Shown one piece after another: positions 44,888 to 49,862 of a stretch of DNA of 49,862 nt. Location: contig NZ_JAENHM010000004.1 in assembly GCF_016595245.1 (NCBI RefSeq), positions 20,029-69,890 on the forward strand, read 5' to 3'. The DNA is from Azospirillum endophyticum (GTDB taxonomy: Bacteria; Pseudomonadota; Alphaproteobacteria; Azospirillales; Azospirillaceae). A program made the translations under genes and the position numbers. Every line of letters begins with the position of its first letter. Positions within the stretch are counted from its first letter, which is position 1. The notes beneath the pieces were generated by a model. That model did no database searches and had not been told where the DNA came from. It worked only from the letters and a program-made list of their open reading frames with translations.

Positions 44888-46099
44888 TCAGAACAGGCTG
44901 AGCTGCTTGGGCGGCGCCACCAGCCTTTGCCGCAGGTCGGCGCGGTCGGTCAGCCCGCCCGGATGGTGGTCGGCGGCGATCAGGAAGGCGCGCGCCCGCT
45001 TCAGCCCCGACGACAGCCGCGCCACATCCTCCAGCCGCAGGCTGGTGTGGCGCCGCGCCTCGACGATCTTGTCGACCGCCCGCGCCCCCAGCCCAGGCAC
45101 CCGCAGCAGCATCTCGCGGTCGGCGCGGTTGACGTCGACCGGGAAGCGCTCGCGGTTCTTCAGGGCCCAGGCCAGCTTGGGATCGATGCCGAGGTCCAGC
45201 ATCCCGCTTTCGCCCCCGGCGGCGATCTCCTCCACCGTGAAGCCGTAATAGCGCAGCAGCCAGTCGGCCTGGTACAGCCGGTTCTCGCGCTGGAGCGGCG
45301 GCGGCTTGGCCGGCAGGGCGGAGCTGGCCTCCGGGATCGGGCTGAAAGCCGAATAATAGACCCGGCGCAGGCCATAGCGGCGATAGAGCGTGTCGCTGGT
45401 CTCCAGCACCGACAGGTCGGTGGACGCATCGGCGCCGACGATCATCTGGGTGCTCTGCCCGGCGGGGGAGAAGCGCCGCTTCTCCTCCTTGGCTTCCAGG
45501 ATGCGCTCGCCGACCTGCCCCATCACCGCCTTGATCGAGGTGCCGTCCTTCTCCGGCGCGAACTCCTTCAGGCTGCGGTCGGACGCCAGTTCCAGGTTGA
45601 TCGACAACCGGTCTGCCCACAGCCCGGCCTGCTCGATCAGCCAGGGGCTGGCCTCCGGGATCGTCTTCAGGTGGATGTAGCCGGCGAAGCCGTGGTCGCG
45701 CCGCAGCGTGCGCGCCACCAGCATCAGCTGCTCCATCGTGTAATCGGGCGAGCGGATGATGCCGGAGGACAGGAACAGCCCTTCGATGCAGTTGCGCTTG
45801 TAGAAGCCCAGCGTCAGCCGCACCACCTCCTCCACGCTGAACCGCGCGCGCCGCACGTTGGAGGAGCGGCGGTTGATGCAGTAGGCGCAGTCGAACAGGC
45901 AGTAGTTGGTCAGCAGGATCTTGAGCAGCGAGACGCAGCGCCCGTCCGGCGTATAGGCATGGCAGATGCCGGCCCCGGTGGTGGAGCCGATGCCGTCCGG
46001 CCCGCCCGTCCGCCGCTTCGCCCCCGACGACGCGCAGGAGGCGTCGTATTTCGCCGCGTCGGCCAGAATTTCGAGCTTGTCGAGCAGCGCGTCATCCAC
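44888..46099 (-). CDS. Putative DNA modification/repair radical SAM protein
   Basis: 403 residues. The radical SAM cluster motif CxxxCxxC is in LTNYCLFDCAYCINRRSSN. Later segments include GLFLSSGIIRSPDYTMEQL, GYIHLKTIPEASPWLIEQAG, RLSINLELASDRSLKEFAPEKDG and GQSTQMIVGADASTDLSVL. A helix-hairpin-helix at the C-terminus (VNRADREMLLRVPGLGARAVDKIVEARR) implies DNA binding. This family regularly travels with the DUF4130-UdgX gene, as here with an 11-base gap, and is thought to act in DNA repair; its reaction is not known to me. It is the first gene of the pair, and an SOS box lies 110 bases upstream. Confidence 0.9.
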   Translation of the reverse strand: MDDALLDKLEILADAAKYDASCASSGAKRRTGGPDGIGSTTGAGICHAYTPDGRCVSLLKILLTNYCLFDCAYCINRRSSNVRRARFSVEEVVRLTLGFYKRNCIEGLFLSSGIIRSPDYTMEQLMLVARTLRRDHGFAGYIHLKTIPEASPWLIEQAGLWADRLSINLELASDRSLKEFAPEKDGTSIKAVMGQVGERILEAKEEKRRFSPAGQSTQMIVGADASTDLSVLETSDTLYRRYGLRRVYYSAFSPIPEASSALPAKPPPLQRENRLYQADWLLRYYGFTVEEIAAGGESGMLDLGIDPKLAWALKNRERFPVDVNRADREMLLRVPGLGARAVDKIVEARRHTSLRLEDVARLSSGLKRARAFLIAADHHPGGLTDRADLRQRLVAPPKQLSLF

Positions 46100-46208
46100 C
46101 GTGGAGGCTCCTTGATTTTCCCTCTCCCCCCTGGGGAAAAGGGCGGGGGTAAGGGGGATGCACAGGGAAGATTTTCCGGAGAGCCGCCGCGTCCCCGCCC
46201 TCGCTCAT

Positions 46209-46223
46209 GTTCGCAATATGTTC
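46209..46223. promoter_or_regulatory. Alphaproteobacterial LexA (SOS) box GTTC-N7-GTTC
   Basis: GTTCGCAATATGTTC matches the direct-repeat LexA operator of alphaproteobacteria exactly. It is 110 bases upstream of the radical SAM start (46099) in the only intergenic gap before the repair pair. By chance about one or two such matches would occur in a window this size on both strands, but the chance inside this 186-base gap is below one percent. Confidence 0.65.
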
Positions 46224-46285
46224 TTGTCGAGGCAAAAGGCAAGCCGAATGGCGGAGGCAAAATCGCGCTCCCCGGTCCGTCCTCT

Positions 46286-48331
46286 TCAGCCTGCCCCGAT
46301 CGCCTCGCGCAGATCGCGCAGCACGCCGTCCCAATCGCCCGCCCTGTTCTGGCGGAACAACCGGACCGACGGATACCAGACCGTGTCGCGGCGCCCCTGC
46401 ATCCAGCGCCAGTCGGCGGCATGGGGAAGCAGCGCCCAGGTCGGACGACCCAGCCCGCCGGCGAGATGGACGGTCGAATTGTCGACCGACACCACCAGAT
46501 CCATGGCGGCGACCAGCGCCGCCAGCCCGTCGATGTCGCCCCAGGCATCCAGCCCCGGATCGCTGACGCCGGCCGCGGCGATCTCCGCGGCGACGTCGCC
46601 GTATTGCAGGCTGACCAGCGTCACGTCCGGTCGGCCCACGGCCTCGGCCAGCCGGCCGAGCGGGATGGAGCGCAGAGCCCCGACGGCGGCGTTCTTGCTG
46701 CTCCAGGAAATCCCAACCAGACGGCGCCCTTCTCCATGGCCGTCGGCGACACGCCGCCGCCACTCCGCCGTCCGCTCCGGATCGGCCTTCAGGAAGGGGG
46801 GCTGGCGGCCGGCGAAATCCCCGATCCGGCGGCGCATCCGGCCCGGCAGGCTGCCGGCCGGGATCTGGGCCACGACGTCCGGCGCGGTCAGGCGGCCGGA
46901 GGGAGGGTCCGTACGCGCCACCACGGTGACGCCGGGCAGGCCGCGGGCGAACAGCGGAGCCAGCCGCGCGTCGCAGTCCAGAACCACGTGCACGCCCTCT
47001 TCCACCAGCTGGGGGATCAGGCTGGCGAACATCACCTCGTCGCCCAGCCCCTGCTCGCCCCACACCAGCAGGGCGCCGTCCTTCAACGGGCGTCCATCCC
47101 ACGGCGGCTGGGGAAATCCGGCCCGCGGGAACCGTCCCGACGGCACGGCCCAGCCCTGTTCATAGTCGTCCCATCCCTCCGCCAGCCGGCCCAGCGTCAG
47201 CAGGGCGATGGACCGGTTGAACCGCGCCTGGGCATCGACTGGGGCATTGTTCGGGTCATTGATTCGGGCATCGTTCGCGGGATCGACCCGCACCGCCTGC
47301 CCATAGGCGTCCAGCGCGTCCCCGGCCCGTCCCTGCGCCATCAGGACGGAGCCCAGCGTGTTCCAGCCGGCGGCGAAGCCGGGATCCGCGGCGACCGCGT
47401 CCCGCGCATCCTCTTCCGACCGCTCCAGCTCGGCCAGCTTCAGCCAGCCGTCGGCGCGGTTGTTCAGCAGCACCGGGTTGCCCGGCAGCAGGACCAGCCC
47501 GCGGCCATGGCCGGCCACCGACTGCGCCAGGGCTTCCCCCTGCCGGCCCAGCCCCTTCAGCCGGTTGGCAAGCTCGTTCCACAGGACGGGGTCGTCGGGG
47601 GCGAGCGCCACGGCGATGCGCGCGGCCTCGGCCGCCCGCACCGGCAGCCCCTCCCCTGCCAGCAGGGTGGCGAGGGTCGTGAACAGCCCGGCATCCGGCA
47701 TGCCGTTCGCGGCATCCTGCAGGACGGTCATGCCGCGGCGCTGGACGGCCAGGGCGACGGCGCCCCGCCCCAGCTCCCGTTCCATGGCGGCGAGCCGCAG
47801 CAGCGCCTTGGGATGCGCCGGCTCCAGCGCCAGCGTCGCCCGCAAGCCCTCCCGCGCCTTCGATGCCTGCCCCTGCGCCTCCCGCAGCAGCGCGCGGTTC
47901 AGGTGGATGCTGGCGTGGAGCGGCGCCACCGTCAGCAGGGCGCCATACTGCTCGTCGGCCTCGTCCGGACGGCCCAGATCCTGGAGCAGACCGGCCAGCT
48001 GGAAGCGCGGTTCCACCTCCTCCGGCCGCAGGGCGACGGCGATGGCGTAATGGCGGGCGGCCCGGCCGGGCCGGTTCAGCGCAGCCTCGATGCGCGCCAG
48101 ATTGACATGGAAATCGGCGATGTCGGGGGCGACGGCGATGGCCCGGCCGATCCGGGCTGCGGCCTCGTCCGGCCGTCCGGTCAGGGCCGCCAGGATGCCC
48201 CACAGGTGGAGCGCATGGGGATGGCCGGGGGATGCCCCGAGGATGCGGCGATACAGGAGGTCGGCCTTGGCGAAGCGCCCGGCTTCCTGATGATCCAGCG
48301 CCGCGGCCAGGGCTTCCTGCAATGTCGCCAT
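46286..48331 (-). CDS. TPR-repeat glycosyltransferase (GT9/heptosyltransferase-like C-terminus)
   Basis: 681 residues. About the first 400 are tetratricopeptide repeats (AKADLLYRRILGASPGHPHALHLWGILA, RPDEADEQYGALLTVAPLHASIHLNRALL, RAGDALDAYGQAVRVDPAND). The C-terminal part is a GT-B fold like GT9 / Glyco_transf_41 relatives: GALLVWGEQGLGDEVMFASLIPQL, VVLDCDARLAPLFARGLPGV, VGISWSSKN, and DLVVSVDNSTVHLAGGLGRPTWALLP. Proteins of this layout are frequent in Azospirillum and Magnetospirillum and are linked to surface or flagellar glycosylation. Monocistronic on the minus strand. Confidence 0.85.
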   Translation of the reverse strand: MATLQEALAAALDHQEAGRFAKADLLYRRILGASPGHPHALHLWGILAALTGRPDEAAARIGRAIAVAPDIADFHVNLARIEAALNRPGRAARHYAIAVALRPEEVEPRFQLAGLLQDLGRPDEADEQYGALLTVAPLHASIHLNRALLREAQGQASKAREGLRATLALEPAHPKALLRLAAMERELGRGAVALAVQRRGMTVLQDAANGMPDAGLFTTLATLLAGEGLPVRAAEAARIAVALAPDDPVLWNELANRLKGLGRQGEALAQSVAGHGRGLVLLPGNPVLLNNRADGWLKLAELERSEEDARDAVAADPGFAAGWNTLGSVLMAQGRAGDALDAYGQAVRVDPANDARINDPNNAPVDAQARFNRSIALLTLGRLAEGWDDYEQGWAVPSGRFPRAGFPQPPWDGRPLKDGALLVWGEQGLGDEVMFASLIPQLVEEGVHVVLDCDARLAPLFARGLPGVTVVARTDPPSGRLTAPDVVAQIPAGSLPGRMRRRIGDFAGRQPPFLKADPERTAEWRRRVADGHGEGRRLVGISWSSKNAAVGALRSIPLGRLAEAVGRPDVTLVSLQYGDVAAEIAAAGVSDPGLDAWGDIDGLAALVAAMDLVVSVDNSTVHLAGGLGRPTWALLPHAADWRWMQGRRDTVWYPSVRLFRQNRAGDWDGVLRDLREAIGAG

Positions 48332-48754
48332 CGCCCTTTATAGGGCGGGGCCGATCCCCGGTCCAGACGCCGGTTCCAGCCACCGGTTCAGGCACCGGTG
48401 CGGGCCGCCCCCCGTCATTTTCCGGATGCAAATCGTCACCCCGCCGTCTTGACAGGAAAGCGGGACGGGGCCACGTCCTCATCACCTGGATCCGGGCCCC
48501 TCTGGCGACTTAGACGTGGTCGCGATGTCGGATCTCTTCACCTGCCTTTGCGCCGACGGGCGTGACCGCACTTGGAGGGACCGATGTCCTCTTCCCAGAC
48601 CTTCTTCCCGGACAGCCCTCCCCGCCCCGCCTCCGCCGCTTCCCCGACGCGCGCCGCTTTTCCGGCGCACGATGGCGCCCCTGCGCCCGTTCGGGATGCC
48701 GGCGCCGGCGGCGGGGTGATTTCCGCAACCTTTCGATCGAGAACGAGCATCGCC
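48332..48754. other. Divergent region between the TPR-glycosyltransferase and DUF2076 genes
   Basis: 423 bases. CACCGGT/ACCGGTG forms a 7-bp inverted repeat at 48381-48400. TTGACA at 48449-48454 could be a -35 element for the plus-strand gene, but no good -10 follows. The DUF2076 frame is open back to 48572, with two in-frame ATGs (48572, 48584), giving a Pro/Ala-rich leader that is not like the family. Confidence 0.4.
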
Positions 48755-49435
48755 ATGGACCAGACCGAACGCCAGATCATCGACGACCTGTTCGCCAAGC
48801 TGCACCAGGCCGAGGCGCAATCCGGCCCGCGCGATCCCGAGGCCGAGGCGCTGATCCGCGAACGGATCGCCCGCCAGCCGGCCGCTCCCTATCTGATGGC
48901 CCAGTCCATCGTGATGATGGAGCAGGCGCTCGCCGCCTCCCAGGGCCGCAACGAGGAGCTGGAGCGCCAGCTGCGCGAGCGGTCCGCCGCTCCGGCTCCC
49001 ACCCCGGCCCAATCCGGCGGCGGCGGGCTGTTCGGCAGCCTGTTCGGCGGCAGCAGCCGGCCGGCCCCGCAGCCGTCATACCCGGCCGCCGCCCCGGCCG
49101 CCGCCATGCCGCCCGGCTCGCCCTGGGGCCGCCCGCCGGCCGGCGCCGGCGCTCCCGCCGGCACCCCGGCCTACGGCGACCCGCGCGTCGCCGCCTATGC
49201 CCAGCAGCCGCGGGCCGGCGGCGGCTTCATGGCCGGCGCGATGCAGACGGCGGCCGGTGTCGCCGGCGGCATGCTGATCGGCAGCGCGCTGTCCAGCATG
49301 TTCTCCGGCGGCGAGGCCATGGCCAGCGAGGCCGCCGGCGCCGCCACCGACGCGGCCACCGCCGCCACCGACCATGCCGAACAGGCGGTGGAGGACAGCG
49401 GCTGGAGTGATTTCGGCGGCGAAGAGGAACTCTGA
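48755..49435 (+). CDS. DUF2076 family protein
   Basis: 226 residues from the ATG at 48755, chosen because the product then begins MDQTERQIIDDLFAKLHQAE, the usual DUF2076 opening. Residues 1-85 are helical (IARQPAAPYLMAQSIVMMEQALAASQ). A long Pro/Gly/Ala linker with GGLFGSLFGGSSRP follows, then a hydrophobic stretch (GGFMAGAMQTAAGVAGGMLIGSALSSMF) that may cross or sit on the membrane, and an acidic tail (SDFGGEEEL). The family's function is unknown; some databases call it a periplasmic ligand-binding sensor without clear proof. A weak ribosome site leaves the start open to doubt. Confidence 0.82.
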   Translation: MDQTERQIIDDLFAKLHQAEAQSGPRDPEAEALIRERIARQPAAPYLMAQSIVMMEQALAASQGRNEELERQLRERSAAPAPTPAQSGGGGLFGSLFGGSSRPAPQPSYPAAAPAAAMPPGSPWGRPPAGAGAPAGTPAYGDPRVAAYAQQPRAGGGFMAGAMQTAAGVAGGMLIGSALSSMFSGGEAMASEAAGAATDAATAATDHAEQAVEDSGWSDFGGEEEL

Positions 49436-49448
49436 TCCTATTTCCCGG

Positions 49449-49475
49449 GCGGCGCTCCGTTGAACGGAGCGCCGC
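49449..49475. terminator. 12-bp perfect hairpin after DUF2076 gene
   Basis: GCGGCGCTCCGT (49449-49460) pairs fully with ACGGAGCGCCGC (49464-49475), loop of 3 bases, 14 bases after the DUF2076 stop and before the convergent dehydrogenase stop. No T-run follows, so it may work with Rho or only protect the transcript end. Confidence 0.5.
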
Positions 49476-49572
49476 TCTCGGGAGCTGGGAGAAGGGGATT
49501 TTCCCGACCGATGGAACGCCACTGCCCGGCGCGTTTCACGCCGTTCCAACGGCCGGCCGCTCCATCCCGTCC

Positions 49573-49862
49573 TCAGGCCTTCACGATACGGTCGGCGAAG
49601 CCCTCGACGGCGCGCATGGCGTTGCGAGTGTCGACGACAAGCGGGCAATGGGCGGCGAGGCCCTGATAGTCGAGGCCGTCATGGTCGGTGACGATCACCG
49701 CCGCGTCGAAGCCGGCCAGCGTCTCCGCATCCCAGGCGACGGAGGCCCGGCCGGCGAGCGCCGCATGCTCGCGGGTGACCGGCAGCACCGGGATGAAGGG
49801 GTCGTGGTACTCGACCGCCGCCCCGCGCTCCAGCAGCATCTCCATCAGCCGCAGTCCCGGCG
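49573..49862 (-). CDS. Nucleotide-sugar dehydrogenase, C-terminal part (runs off window)
   Basis: The last 96 codons are in the window; the gene begins beyond base 49862. The visible part, PGLRLMEMLLERGAAVEYHDP through SVAWDAETLAGFDAAVIVTDHDGLDYQ to PLVVDTRNAM, is the C-terminal NAD-binding/UDP-binding domain of the UDP-glucose/GDP-mannose dehydrogenase family. VVDTRNA is common in the UDP-N-acetylhexosamine 6-dehydrogenases (WbpA/TviB), so that is slightly favoured over UDP-glucose 6-dehydrogenase. Either would feed polysaccharide synthesis. The stop is at 49573. Confidence 0.85.
   Translation of the reverse strand, partial: PGLRLMEMLLERGAAVEYHDPFIPVLPVTREHAALAGRASVAWDAETLAGFDAAVIVTDHDGLDYQGLAAHCPLVVDTRNAMRAVEGFADRIVKA

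Noticed and set aside
46120..46160. C/G-rich run near the radical SAM start as a terminator or REP element
   Set aside because: Only an imperfect inverted repeat without a T-run; similar runs are frequent in GC-rich intergenic DNA.
44927..48343. A plus-strand open frame of more than 1100 codons antisense to the radical SAM and TPR-glycosyltransferase genes
   Set aside because: Its product is His/Gly/Ala/Gln-rich with no family signature, and the opposite strand encodes clear proteins. High GC makes long antisense frames common.

Overview
The window is about 50 kb of GC-rich DNA. I infer an alphaproteobacterium of the Azospirillum kind (Rhodospirillales). The reasons are the rfb/rml cluster next to nodPQ-like sulfate-activation genes (a combination I recall from the A. 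brasilense outer-surface plasmid), a TPR-glycosyltransferase and a DUF2076 protein of the type common in that group, and an exact alphaproteobacterial SOS box (GTTC-N7-GTTC). This placement is inference. No rRNA, tRNA, CRISPR array, integrase or intact insertion sequence was seen.

Region 1 (1-21618) makes surface polysaccharide. At the left, a minus-strand operon (GT2 glycosyltransferase, WxcM-type ketoisomerase/acetyltransferase, DegT aminotransferase running off the edge) would make a dTDP-3-acetamido-3,6-dideoxyhexose. Next come an OafA-like acyltransferase and galE, closed by a strong bidirectional terminator. A roughly 10-kb minus-strand operon follows: wzm, wzt with a C-terminal sugar-binding domain, a 1087-residue methyltransferase/coiled-coil/RgpF/GT2 fusion, a second GT2, rfbC, rfbB, rfbD, rfbA and a UDP-glucuronate decarboxylase-like enzyme. 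RfbA and RfbB feed both the rhamnose and the 3-amino-sugar branches. Divergent from it, sulfotransferase, cysD and cysNC form a complete route from sulfate to PAPS to a sulfated acceptor.

Region 2 (about 21700-30600) is an accessory block with looser codon use, marked at its left edge by perfect palindromes. It holds an aldo/keto reductase, a Tat-exported VOC protein, an exported ABM monooxygenase-like protein, a LysR regulator divergent from an Old Yellow Enzyme, an MFS exporter, an SRPBCC protein and an SDR. It reads as a redox or detoxification module for an unknown small molecule.

Region 3 (29713-39640) is a sugar-acid catabolic operon: a LysR regulator divergent from a RuBisCO-like protein (RLP), a DUF1537/OiaK-like kinase, TRAP DctP, pyruvate kinase, a DctQM fusion and an SDR. 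It resembles the 3-oxo-isoapionate 4-phosphate branch of D-apionate catabolism but lacks the apionate-specific upstream enzymes here and carries its own pyruvate kinase. Two decayed pieces (an SDR stub and a dctM 3' end) show past rearrangement.

Region 4 (39829-49862) holds a GST/AraC divergent pair, an HEAGH-motif protein, a parD-like antitoxin with a broken toxin frame, and a DNA-repair pair (radical SAM protein and DUF4130-UdgX) with an SOS box upstream. The UdgX keeps its cross-linking histidine but has lost the expected Fe-S cysteines. A TPR-glycosyltransferase, a DUF2076 protein and the 3' end of a nucleotide-sugar dehydrogenase complete the window.
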